A stretch of DNA of 64,000 bases from Rhodospirillaceae bacterium UBA1479 (GTDB lineage Bacteria; Pseudomonadota; Alphaproteobacteria; Rhodospirillales; Casp-alpha2). Each line of letters starts with the position of its first letter. The stretch's first letter is position 1. A model generated the notes under the pieces. It worked only from the letters and a program-made list of their open reading frames with translations. It had not been told where the DNA came from and ran no database searches. Positions 26,716-34,625 of this stretch are shown one piece after another. A program made the translations under genes and the position numbers. The stretch is taken from assembly GCA_002325375.1 (NCBI GenBank), contig DCRZ01000001.1, positions 62,001 to 126,000 of the forward strand, given 5' to 3'.

Positions 26716-27699
26716 GTGGCCTATTTGAGCAACCATACGGTTCTGGCGTCTGAAGATCTGGACGAGGTGCGTGACTTCCTTTCGGGGTTGACCGCGCCGC
26801 ATGAATTCGATGTTCGTGGCAACAGTGCCGCCCTGTCCACCAATGTCGCCGTGGCGCCGTTCGGGAATCTCAATCTTCTTCATTTCGGCTACGGTGATGT
26901 TCGGATCGACGTTTCCTCCGGCGAGGAAGGGGACGACGGGCTATTGTTCTATGTGGTGACGGGGGGAGGCGGGAGCTTTCGCCGCGGCAATACGGACATT
27001 GATTTCTCAGTAACGCAGGGCGTCGTGCGGGATCTATCGCGCCCGATTGCGGTGACGCAGTCGGGGTTGTCGGCTTTCGCCTTGCCATTGTTGAAAGAGC
27101 AGCTGCGCCAGCATGCCCGGGCGGTGATCGGCGCCGATATGGGGGGCGCTCCGGTGGTCTTCGATCAGACCATCGATATGACGACGCCGGGCGGGCGCCA
27201 GTTCCGAAATACGTTGCAGTTTATCGCGAACGCCCTGGATGGCCCACTGCGGGAAATGGACAATCCGATCCTTATCCGGCAGATGGAAGAACTGCTCCTG
27301 ACCCAAATCCTGACGATGCTGCCCAACAGTTATTCCGACGCAATTGCGGGATGCGCAACGCAGGTGGCCTTGCCCTATCACGTCAAGCGGGCGCGCGATT
27401 ACATTCATGCCCATGCCCATACGGTGGTCGGCGTTGCCGATATTGCTGCGGCGGCCAGATGCGGTTATCGAACCGTGCAAAATGCCTTCAAGGACGCCTA
27501 TGGCATGTCACCCATGGCTTATCTGCGGCTGGTCCGGTTGAAACGGGTTCACGGCGCATTGCTTGCCGGAGGCGAGGATGGGGCGACAATTGCGCAAATC
27601 GCCCGGGCCTGGGGGTTTGGGCATATGGGACGATTCGCCGAAATGTACCGCCGCGAATTCGGCGAATTGCCTTCGGAAACGGTCCGAAATCGGACCTGA
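26716..27699 (+). CDS. AraC-family transcriptional regulator
   Basis: 327 residues, starting at GTG 26716 behind GGCGGAGGAG. The N-terminal 200 residues resemble an AraC-binding-like sensor domain. The C-terminus has the double helix-turn-helix: VVGVADIAAAARCGYRTVQNAFKDAYGMSPMAYLRLVRLKRVH, then TIAQIARAWGFGHMGRFAEMYRREFGELPSE. It precedes the secreted tectonin protein gene by 268 nt, in which no clear feature is seen; control of that gene is possible but not shown. Confidence 0.85.
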   Translation: MAYLSNHTVLASEDLDEVRDFLSGLTAPHEFDVRGNSAALSTNVAVAPFGNLNLLHFGYGDVRIDVSSGEEGDDGLLFYVVTGGGGSFRRGNTDIDFSVTQGVVRDLSRPIAVTQSGLSAFALPLLKEQLRQHARAVIGADMGGAPVVFDQTIDMTTPGGRQFRNTLQFIANALDGPLREMDNPILIRQMEELLLTQILTMLPNSYSDAIAGCATQVALPYHVKRARDYIHAHAHTVVGVADIAAAARCGYRTVQNAFKDAYGMSPMAYLRLVRLKRVHGALLAGGEDGATIAQIARAWGFGHMGRFAEMYRREFGELPSETVRNRT

Positions 27700-27967
27700 A
27701 TTTTGCCGGCGTATCCACAAACTGTATCCCGTATCCGGAAAGCGCCGAATAAAGGGATGGAATGTCCCGCGCGCGTTTTCCAGAAGGTCTTTCATACATA
27801 AGATGCGCTTTATCTAACGATGCCTTTCATTCTGATAGGCATGCGACGTGGGCTGACATTTTCTGGCAGTCCTTGTTTGGTGGGGGCGAAGCACGGAATT
27901 TTGCCGATGTGCGGCAGTTGGCAGGTAGTGGTGTAACGATAAGCGTTGTTGAATCGAGGAACGGTCG

Positions 27968-30514
27968 ATGAGGATCTCTTTCAAGTCTGTACTCTCCCCC
28001 ATCCTGGCGCGGGGGGCGTTGCTGACCCTGGTTGCCTTCGCCGGCATGGCGAGCCCGTCCGACGCGACGGCGCAACAGACGCAGGCGGCCTTTTCCGGAG
28101 GGCATGCGATCTGTGGCGGGCTCGATCTGCGCACGGGCAAGGTTCTAGATCCGTGCGGTTTCGAAAAGGCGAAATATACCGGCAAGGCCGTCGGGAAATG
28201 CCCGCAGGGCTCGTTCTTCGATATCGGCACCTGGGCCTGCTTTACATGTCCCCGCGGCTACAACCGGACTGGGTTCGCGGTCGATACCCCGCAGGCCTGT
28301 TCCAAACAGGTCAGGGCAGAATACAAATACGCGAAACGGCTCGGCAGCCACAAATCCTGCCCGTCGGGATCGATCAAGGACCCCCGCAACGGCGGCGAAT
28401 GCTGGAAATGCCCGTCGGGGTTCGGCCGGACCCTGTCCGCGGTCGACGCATGGGATGCCTGCGGCAAGTTTGGCGCAAGCGCGCGCCGGGCTGAATTCAT
28501 CGACCGGGTCTGCCCGGAAGGCACGATCACCGACCTGAACGGAAGCTGTTATTCCTGTCCCGAAGGGTTCCGCCGCACCGCCGCCGCGGTCACCGCCAAC
28601 AATGCCTGTTTCCGTAACGAGGACCTGAAGCCGGCCGAGAAGACGGCGGCGCTGACCTGCAAGGCCGGCGAGCACTTTGATGTCATCGATGGCGGAACAT
28701 GTTGGGAATGCCCCGAGAATTCCGTGCGTTCGGTGTTCGGCGTTAAATCGAACAACGCCTGCGAATTCACCAACATCCGTTGGGAAGCGGCCAAGCGCAC
28801 GCCGAACGGGTTGTTCAAGCTGCCGGGCGGCCACGAGATCGCGGCCGAGGTGATCAACGAGCGCACGCGGATCGACGAGATCATCGAGGAGGCCATCAAG
28901 GCGGAAAAGGTGAGCCGTACCGAGGCCGCCAAATTCAGAGACGAAGCCTGGGAGCATATCCGGACGGGGCCTGAAAGTTCCCCGATCCTGATGGCGGCTG
29001 TCTACAAACGCGTTTTCGATCTGATCAAGAACGGCCCGAGGACCAAGCCCGAACGAGACTTGCTGAACTACCTGGCCGTCTACATTCAGCAGTCGCGCCA
29101 GTTGGCCGCCTCGGAAATGAACAACATCTGGCAAAGCTGGACCCGTGGCCAGCAGGCGCGCACATCGGCTCTGGCCACAAACAGTATGCACAATGCCTAT
29201 GACGTCGGTATCGCCCCGCCGGATTTGAAAGGCCTGATCGCCAATGTCATGCATCTGGCGCCCGGCGCGGCGATGGCGACTGCGTTTTTTGGCGCGTGGG
29301 CGGCCGAAAGCGTGTCGCCCACGTTTGCTCAGCTGACGGCCCGCGTGGCCACGACAATAAAACCCTTTAAATGGGCAAGACAGATCGCCGGGGCCCAAAA
29401 GGATGCGTTGCGGGCCGGAGCCGCGATTTCCCACGGCGCCGCCGCGGCCAACGCCGGAGCGGGGGTCGTCGGTGCCTTTGCCTGGCCCCTGGCGGTCATG
29501 ACGGCCTCGTCGGTGCTCTTCAGCATCGCGACGGACAACGCCTTGGCGCAGAACCAACAGATCGCCATCGTCAATGACGCCCTGGAGACGGCGCAGAAGC
29601 CGGTGAACCTGTCCCGTCTGATCCTGACCCCAGAAGGTCGGATGGAAGTCATGAGCAACTGGGCGCTGATGACCCAGGAGTATTACAAGCCCAACGCCCG
29701 CACCTGGGCCGCGCTGATGCCGACGCCGTCGTCGACTGGCAACACGGCGACCATCAACGTGAATGGCACGAACGTCGTCGTGGATGTTCCCACGGTGCCG
29801 AGCGTGACCTTGGAAGGCGACCGGGTGGTCGTGGGCAAGGCGTCGGGCAGCGCGCCGAGTTGGGAGAAAGTTGCCGGTGCAGCCCATGATGTTGCGGTCG
29901 GCTCCGACGGCACCGTCTATGCGATCGGTGTGAAAAAGACCAGCGGCGGGTATCAGATGTTCAAGCGTGCCAAGACCGACAGCAAGTGGACCAGGATTAT
30001 CGGAGGCGCGCTTCGCATTGCGGTTGCCGGGACCGAGGCATGGGTGGTGAACGACAAGGGCGGAATCTATGTTCAGTCGGGCACCCGATGGCGGAGGGTT
30101 TCCGGCCCTGCCGCGCAAGACATCGGCGCCAGCGCCAAGGGCGTGTGGATTATCGGTGCCGATGACAAGATTTATCAACGCGTCGGCAACGACTGGAAAC
30201 TTGTTGCGGGTAAGGCGCAGCGGATCGACGTCGATCAGGACGGGCGCCCCTGGGTCGTGAACAACAAAGGCCACATCTTCGTCCACGACAATAACTTGAA
30301 GTGGCAGAGGCTGCCGGGCGCCGCCAAGGATGTGGCGGTCGATGCGCGAGGCGCGGCATACGTCGTCGGCACGAGTGGCGGCGTGTTCGTGTTCAACGGC
30401 ACGAAGCGCGATTGGGACCGAATTTCCGACGACAAGGATTCCGTCGCCATTGGTGTCGGCGGTGGTCAGGTGTGGCGGATTTCCAAAACAAACGAAACCT
30501 ATCAGTTTCGCTAG
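27968..30514 (+). CDS. Secreted Cys-rich / tectonin-repeat protein of unknown function
   Basis: 848 residues. A signal peptide (LARGALLTLVAFAGMASPSDATA) comes first. Residues 40-270 hold about five repeats with the pattern CPxGxxxD...CxxCPxGxxRT...A.xxxxAC, each with paired cysteines. A helical middle part (about 280-560) has a hydrophobic stretch near 440-510. From about 630 to the end are five or six tectonin-like beta-propeller blades (AHDVAVGSDGTVYAIG, ALRIAVAGTEAWVVNDKGGIY, AQDIGASAKGVWIIGADDKIYQRV, AQRIDVDQDGRPWVVNNKGHIF, AKDVAVDARGAAYVVG). Tectonins often bind glycans or lipids, so adhesion or effector roles are possible, but none is shown. Confidence 0.8.
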   Translation: MRISFKSVLSPILARGALLTLVAFAGMASPSDATAQQTQAAFSGGHAICGGLDLRTGKVLDPCGFEKAKYTGKAVGKCPQGSFFDIGTWACFTCPRGYNRTGFAVDTPQACSKQVRAEYKYAKRLGSHKSCPSGSIKDPRNGGECWKCPSGFGRTLSAVDAWDACGKFGASARRAEFIDRVCPEGTITDLNGSCYSCPEGFRRTAAAVTANNACFRNEDLKPAEKTAALTCKAGEHFDVIDGGTCWECPENSVRSVFGVKSNNACEFTNIRWEAAKRTPNGLFKLPGGHEIAAEVINERTRIDEIIEEAIKAEKVSRTEAAKFRDEAWEHIRTGPESSPILMAAVYKRVFDLIKNGPRTKPERDLLNYLAVYIQQSRQLAASEMNNIWQSWTRGQQARTSALATNSMHNAYDVGIAPPDLKGLIANVMHLAPGAAMATAFFGAWAAESVSPTFAQLTARVATTIKPFKWARQIAGAQKDALRAGAAISHGAAAANAGAGVVGAFAWPLAVMTASSVLFSIATDNALAQNQQIAIVNDALETAQKPVNLSRLILTPEGRMEVMSNWALMTQEYYKPNARTWAALMPTPSSTGNTATINVNGTNVVVDVPTVPSVTLEGDRVVVGKASGSAPSWEKVAGAAHDVAVGSDGTVYAIGVKKTSGGYQMFKRAKTDSKWTRIIGGALRIAVAGTEAWVVNDKGGIYVQSGTRWRRVSGPAAQDIGASAKGVWIIGADDKIYQRVGNDWKLVAGKAQRIDVDQDGRPWVVNNKGHIFVHDNNLKWQRLPGAAKDVAVDARGAAYVVGTSGGVFVFNGTKRDWDRISDDKDSVAIGVGGGQVWRISKTNETYQFR

Positions 30515-30612
30515 GCTGCCCGGCGCTTATTCCACGATGATGATGTTCATATATCGACGACGGCCGGCGGCATCCACGGTGATGCGCGTCCCTCAGGCTG
30601 ATTAATCGCGAA

Positions 30613-30718
30613 CCTACTTCTTTCCGGTCCAGCGATAGACGGCGAAGTTCCCCTGCTTGCTGAGCTCCGCCAGGTCCCATACACCTTTGGCGCTGGCGCC
30701 CACATCGGCCGCCTTCAT
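30613..30718 (-). pseudogene. Tectonin-repeat fragment
   Basis: A 34-codon minus-strand frame, MKAADVGASAKGVWDLAELS then KQGNFAVYRWTGKK and stop, matches a tectonin blade of the neighbouring 27968 gene (AAQDIGASAKGVWIIG...IYQRVGNDWK). No tectonin context continues upstream, so it is a leftover 3' end of a second, deleted tectonin gene. Confidence 0.5.
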
Positions 30719-30751
30719 AATTTGCCGCCGGCCAGCACCGACCGGTCCGTC

Positions 30752-30900
30752 CAGGAGTGAGCGCGACAGCGTTCATGCCGGGCGGGACATCTTTCTTAAG
30801 GATATGCGGAACCCGCCGATTCTGGGGGAGTTGGCCGGCGCGGTCGGGTTGACGGAAAAGCGGTTGAGCGCGGGCTTCCGCATGGCTTTCGGCGCGAGCG
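30752..30900 (+). pseudogene. AraC helix-turn-helix fragment
   Basis: The frame reads ARDIFLKDMRNPPILGELAG then AVGLTEKRLSAGFRMAFGASV, the first helix-turn-helix of an AraC-family regulator (compare ANPPSLAELARRVGLNEKRLNAGF). The protein is missing on both sides: upstream there is the tectonin fragment and downstream the 3' end of the TauD gene. Together with that fragment it fills the 386-nt gap 30515-30900, which has no intact gene. Confidence 0.5.
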
Positions 30901-31809
30901 TCAGGCTACCGCGTGCGCGGGGTCGTCCGCCCGTTCGGTCAGGAAAGGTGCATCCCCCAGCAGCGTCACCCGGTTCATATGGCGGCGAAAGCCGTGATAG
31001 TCGTTGATGGCGAAATGCTGGGTGCAGCGGTTGTCCCAGAAAGCGAGAGAGCCGGGCTGCCAGCGAAACCGGCAGACGAATTCCGGCTTGCTGAGGTGGG
31101 CGAACAGGTATTGCAGCAGCGGCGCGCTTTCCTCGCGCGTCATGCCCTCGAAATTCTTGGTGAAGACGCTGTTGACGTAGAGGGCATCGCGACCCGATTC
31201 CGGATGGGTGCGGATCACCGGATGGGAGGCTTCCTGTTCCACGTCGTCGGAATGCTGGAACCCGCCGGATGCGCTCCCGGGCAATTCGGCCTCGGCCGCC
31301 CGTTTGGCGAAATTCTCCCGTGCGCTGTGGAAGGCGCGCAGGCCGCGCAGCACGGTCTTCATGCCGTCCGACAGGGCTTCATAGGCCAGATACATGTTGG
31401 CGAACATGGTATCGCCGCCGTAGGGCGGCACTTCCTTGGCGTAGAGGATGGAGCCGAGGGCGGGGCGCCGGGTGTAGCTGACGTCCGTATGCCAGCGGTC
31501 GCCGATGTTGTTCTTGTGCTGTGGTTCCTTGAGCAGGAGTTGGACCTCCTCGTGGCCGGGCACCTGGGGGAAGAAGGAATTGACGTGAAGGTCGCCGAAC
31601 ATCCGGCCGAAGGTTTTCTGTTGGTCGGGGGTCAGGTCCTGGTCGCGGAAGAAAACGACCAGGTTGTCGACCAGGGCGCGCCGGATTTCCGCAACCACCT
31701 CCGGGGCAAGCGGCTTGGACAGGTCAACGCCGCCAATCTCCGCCCCGAGGGCGCCTGAAATCGGCTTGACGGTGATGTGGCGGAAATCGGATTGCGGTTG
31801 TTCGGTCAT
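30901..31809 (-). CDS. TauD/TfdA family 2-oxoglutarate-dependent dioxygenase
   Basis: 302 residues from ATG 31809, which has GGGAG upstream. The iron ligands are seen as HTD in RWHTDVSYTRRPALGSILYA and the late His in NRCTQHFAIND; the 2-oxoglutarate Arg lies in HMNRVTLLGD. Family members hydroxylate taurine, aryloxyacetates or similar acids, which then fall apart. The true substrate is not evident. It is 17 nt downstream of the TetR gene and probably in its transcript. Confidence 0.87.
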   Translation of the reverse strand: MTEQPQSDFRHITVKPISGALGAEIGGVDLSKPLAPEVVAEIRRALVDNLVVFFRDQDLTPDQQKTFGRMFGDLHVNSFFPQVPGHEEVQLLLKEPQHKNNIGDRWHTDVSYTRRPALGSILYAKEVPPYGGDTMFANMYLAYEALSDGMKTVLRGLRAFHSARENFAKRAAEAELPGSASGGFQHSDDVEQEASHPVIRTHPESGRDALYVNSVFTKNFEGMTREESAPLLQYLFAHLSKPEFVCRFRWQPGSLAFWDNRCTQHFAINDYHGFRRHMNRVTLLGDAPFLTERADDPAHAVA

Positions 31810-31826
31810 CGGATGATCTCCCATGT

Positions 31827-32501
31827 TCAGGCTGTTTTGCGCGGCGCCTCGGCAAGCAGGGCCATGGTTTCGTCGGATACGGGCGCCGTCAGGGAGCCGG
31901 CGATGCTGTCGATCAGGTTGGCGACGAACAGTTGAGTGCCGCCGCTTCGACCGGCGGGGCGGCCGCCGGCATCGCGCCGGGCCTTGTCGGCCAGGGCATG
32001 GACGAAATGGGCGACGGCCTGGCGGATGCGCTGTTCGACCAGGGGCGCGGGCAGATCCGAAAGCAGGCCGCGCAGCAGGTCGCGGGTGCGCGCCATGCCG
32101 TGGTCGAACTTGTCGCGCACCAGATCGCCCAGGTCGATCCCGGGATCGCTGATCACCTGCGCCAGAAAGCGCACGTAATGTTGGCCGCGCACGATGGGGT
32201 CGAGTTGTTCCGCCAGCGGCGCGACCATGGCGGCGACGACGGGGCGCACTTCTGTTGTCAGGCCGGTGGCTTCCATCGCGTCAAGCATGGCGACGCGGCG
32301 CCGGTTGATGCCGGCCATGCGGCGTTCGAAGATCGCTTCGAGCAGCATCTCGCGGGTGCCGAAATGGTAATGCAGCGCGGCCACGTTCTTCTGGCCGGCG
32401 GCACGGTTGATTTCGCGCAGCGAGACGTTATCGATGCCTTTTTCGGCGAACAGACGCTCGGCGGCGAGGATAAGGTTTTCGCGGGTATCGGCAGGGTCCA
32501 T
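31827..32501 (-). CDS. TetR-family transcriptional regulator
   Basis: 224 residues. The N-terminal helix-turn-helix is LILAAERLFAEKGIDNVSLREINRAAGQKNVAALHYHFGTREMLLEAIFERR. The C-terminal ligand domain is variable. It is divergent from the FAH-family gene at 32650, with a 32-bp near-perfect palindrome between them that it probably binds, and it is followed by the TauD gene. Likely represses both directions. Confidence 0.88.
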   Translation of the reverse strand: MDPADTRENLILAAERLFAEKGIDNVSLREINRAAGQKNVAALHYHFGTREMLLEAIFERRMAGINRRRVAMLDAMEATGLTTEVRPVVAAMVAPLAEQLDPIVRGQHYVRFLAQVISDPGIDLGDLVRDKFDHGMARTRDLLRGLLSDLPAPLVEQRIRQAVAHFVHALADKARRDAGGRPAGRSGGTQLFVANLIDSIAGSLTAPVSDETMALLAEAPRKTA

Positions 32502-32513
32502 GAAGCAACTGTA

Positions 32514-32545
32514 TTAAATCACTTGAATTAATTCAAATGATTTAA
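32514..32545. promoter_or_regulatory. 32-bp near-perfect palindromic operator, probable TetR site
   Basis: TTAAATCACTTGAATT paired with AATTCAAATGATTTAA: only one mismatched pair out of sixteen. It begins 13 nt upstream of the TetR start and lies 105 nt before the FAH-family ATG. Low GC compared with the flanks. Placement suggests autoregulation of the TetR gene and control of the divergent gene. Confidence 0.7.
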
Positions 32546-32649
32546 GCTTGTCCGTTAAGGGCGGTGCCGCATGCAGCGAAATGTTGACAAACGCCCCCGT
32601 GAGAAGGCCTTTTCAAAGGCAGACAAGACCATACCAAAAGGAACCATTC

Positions 32650-33516
32650 ATGAGACTTATGATGTTCGAAGCGTCCGGCGGACCGCGCCTGGGCGTGGTC
32701 GATGGCGACAAGGTGATTGACGTCGCCGCCGCCGATCCGGCGCTGCCGAAAACGATGCTGGCCCTGATCGAAGCCGGGCCGGAGGCGCTTTCCCGCGTCG
32801 CCGCCGCCGTCAAGGGGGCCGGTGACGGCGCGGTCCAGGCGCTCAAGGACGTGAAGCCCGCGTTGCCCATCGAGAAGCCTGGAAAATTCATCTGTGTCGG
32901 CCTGAATTACGCCGCTCATGCGCGTGAAGGCGGGCATGAGCCGCCGAAATATCCGTCGCTGTTCGTGCGTTGGCCGTCGTCGTTGGTTGCCGCCGAAGCA
33001 CCGGTGATCCTGCCCAAGGTCTGCGACCAGCTGGATTACGAGGCCGAACTGACCTTCGTCATCGGCAAGGGCGGCCGCGCGATCCCGGAAGACAAGGGCC
33101 TGGATCACGTGTTCGGCTACACCCTGTTCAACGACGTCTCGGTCCGTGCCTGGCAGCGCTATACCCCGCAATGGACCCAGGGCAAGAACTTCGACGGCAC
33201 CGGGCCGCTCGGTCCTGTCGTGGTGACGCCGGATGAGTTGCCGGCGGGGGCGTCGGGCCTGCGCATCACGTCGCGGGTCAACGGCGAGACGCGGCAGGAT
33301 TCCAACACCGGCGACCTGATCTTCGGCGTCGCGCGGCTGGTCGAAATCCTGTCCGAATTCATGACCTTGGAGCCGGGCGACGTGGTCGCCACGGGCACGC
33401 CCTCGGGCGTGGCCCACGCCATGAAGCCGCCGGGCTGGATGAAGGCCGGCGACCGGGTCGAGGTCGAGGTCGAAGGCATCGGCATTCTCGGCAATCCCAT
33501 CGTCGCCGAATCCTAA
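32650..33516 (+). CDS. Fumarylacetoacetate hydrolase family protein
   Basis: 288 residues. The C-terminal FAH domain begins at KFICVGLNYAAHAREGGHEPPKYPSLFVRWPSS; metal ligands are in DYEAELTFVIGKGGR and FGYTLFNDVSVRAWQ; GDVVATGTPSGV is typical of the family. Members hydrolyse or isomerise 2-oxo or enol acids in aromatic and sugar-acid breakdown. The substrate is not evident. ATG 32650 is preceded by AAAGGAACC. It is divergent from the TetR regulator. Confidence 0.85.
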   Translation: MRLMMFEASGGPRLGVVDGDKVIDVAAADPALPKTMLALIEAGPEALSRVAAAVKGAGDGAVQALKDVKPALPIEKPGKFICVGLNYAAHAREGGHEPPKYPSLFVRWPSSLVAAEAPVILPKVCDQLDYEAELTFVIGKGGRAIPEDKGLDHVFGYTLFNDVSVRAWQRYTPQWTQGKNFDGTGPLGPVVVTPDELPAGASGLRITSRVNGETRQDSNTGDLIFGVARLVEILSEFMTLEPGDVVATGTPSGVAHAMKPPGWMKAGDRVEVEVEGIGILGNPIVAES

Positions 33517-33531
33517 GCAGAATGATCGGGG

Positions 33532-33553
33532 AGGGGCGGCGCTTGCCGCCCCT
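33532..33553 (+). terminator. GC-rich hairpin after the FAH-family gene
   Basis: A 9-bp stem AGGGGCGGC / GCCGCCCCT with a GCTT loop, 15 nt after the stop codon. There is no T-run behind it, so termination may be weak or factor-assisted. Confidence 0.5.
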
Positions 33554-33630
33554 TCACCCGTGACAGGGCGGTTCTGCCGGCTATGATTGGCCATCGGTGC
33601 ACTTGGGGCGCCGCGACGGGGAGAACTGCC

Positions 33631-34065
33631 ATGATTGCCAACCGCCTGAAGATCGCCGCTCTTGTTATCGCGCTTTGCGCCGCGACCGCCGTCACGGGCC
33701 CGGCCCGGGCGGCGGACGGGCGCATCGGGGTGGAATTGAACAAGCTGGAACCGCTGGCCAGCGCCTGCCGCGCCTATCTGGTGCTGACCAACAAGGCGGG
33801 CATGGCGTTCCGCGATCTCAAGCTGGATCTGGTGATCTTCGATACGGACGGCATCGTCGCCCGCCGCGTGGCGGTGCAGGGCGGGCCGATCCCCGACGGC
33901 AAGACCTCACTCAAGGTGTTCGATATCGACGGCGTGAAATGCCCCAAGATCAGCCGTTTTCTGTTGAACGGCGTCATGACCTGCGACACCCAGGGCGGCC
34001 AGCATGACGGTTGCGTCGGATTGATCGACACGTCATCCCGCGCGCCGGCGCCGCTAATCAAATAG
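33631..34065 (+). CDS. Conserved secreted protein of unknown function
   Basis: 144 residues. A clear signal peptide (RLKIAALVIALCAATAVTGPARA) precedes a short beta-rich domain with five cysteines (ASACRAYLVLTN, VKCPKIS, MTCDTQGGQHDGC). The ATG at 33631 has GGGGAG upstream. It lies in front of the iron-related genes on the opposite strand, but nothing in it shows an iron role. The family is not recognised by name. Confidence 0.7.
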   Translation: MIANRLKIAALVIALCAATAVTGPARAADGRIGVELNKLEPLASACRAYLVLTNKAGMAFRDLKLDLVIFDTDGIVARRVAVQGGPIPDGKTSLKVFDIDGVKCPKISRFLLNGVMTCDTQGGQHDGCVGLIDTSSRAPAPLIK

Positions 34066-34093
34066 CGAAAACCGCTCCGCCGCTTACGGGAGG

Positions 34094-34264
34094 TTAGGTC
34101 AGGTTGTTGGGGTCGTAAGAATTGACGAGGCCCAGCGTCGGCGCGGTTGCGGCCGGGCGCTCTTCCACGGCAGCGGCGCTCTTTGGTTGGTGCCGTGGCT
34201 CCTTCGACAGGGCGGCAAAAGCCGCGACAACGGCCTTCGGGTTGAGGGCCTGCCAGAGGAACAT
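34094..34264 (-). CDS. Small hypothetical protein downstream of bfd
   Basis: A 56-residue frame starts 1 nt after the bfd stop codon, so it could be translated from the same mRNA. The sequence (FLWQALNPKAVVAAFAALSK, then an Ala/Pro-rich tail) has no recognised domain or membrane segment. The upstream GGCAGG is a modest ribosome site. It may be a real small gene or chance. Confidence 0.35.
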   Translation of the reverse strand: MFLWQALNPKAVVAAFAALSKEPRHQPKSAAAVEERPAATAPTLGLVNSYDPNNLT

Positions 34265-34265
34265 G

Positions 34266-34490
34266 TCAGCCTGCCGTCGCCAACGCGGCCGGTGCCGCGA
34301 ATAATGGGGCATCGGCGGTGGCGGTGTCACGACGCGCCTGGCAGATGGCCTCGGAAATCTCGCATTCGCATTTGCCGCAGCAGGGCGCGCAATCGAAATA
34401 GGTATGCACGTCGTCCCACTTTTCGGCGCCGGAACGCACCGCTTCCTTGACTTCCGTTTCGGTGATTCCGTTGCAATTGCAGACGTACAT
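34266..34490 (-). CDS. bfd: Bacterioferritin-associated ferredoxin
   Basis: 74 residues from ATG 34490. The 2Fe-2S pattern is seen as MYVCNCNGIT at the start and FDCAPCCGKCE near residue 35. Bfd proteins reduce bacterioferritin iron so it can be released under iron limitation. A Fur-like box lies 31 nt upstream, in line with iron control. The C-terminal Ala-rich tail is longer than in E. coli Bfd. Confidence 0.88.
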   Translation of the reverse strand: MYVCNCNGITETEVKEAVRSGAEKWDDVHTYFDCAPCCGKCECEISEAICQARRDTATADAPLFAAPAALATAG

Positions 34491-34520
34491 GGATGTGGTT
34501 CCCGATAGCGGTTTGTTCTT

Positions 34521-34537
34521 GATAATGAGTATCATTC
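34521..34537. promoter_or_regulatory. Fur-type box before bfd
   Basis: GATAATGAGTATCATTC differs little from the Fur consensus GATAATGATWATCATTATC and has the expected dyad symmetry around the central AGT. It lies 31 nt upstream of the bfd ATG. A weaker half-matching stretch, AATGATTGTCAATATC, follows at 34546. Confidence 0.75.
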
Positions 34538-34625
34538 GTTCTGCGAATGATTGTCAATATCGGAATGCCGTTCGGGAATTTCAAGGCAGGCAAGGCCGTT
34601 TGACGAGATTTCTTTTTCGGCCGCC

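Noticed and set aside
28348..28360. Second partial match to the tRNA-like scar (CAAATCCTGCCC)
   Set aside because: Only 12 bases match and they are inside the coding part of the tectonin gene, so it is not an attachment site.
28145..30286. A 713-codon minus-strand frame
   Set aside because: Antisense to the tectonin protein, which has a signal peptide and clear repeats; the minus translation is featureless.
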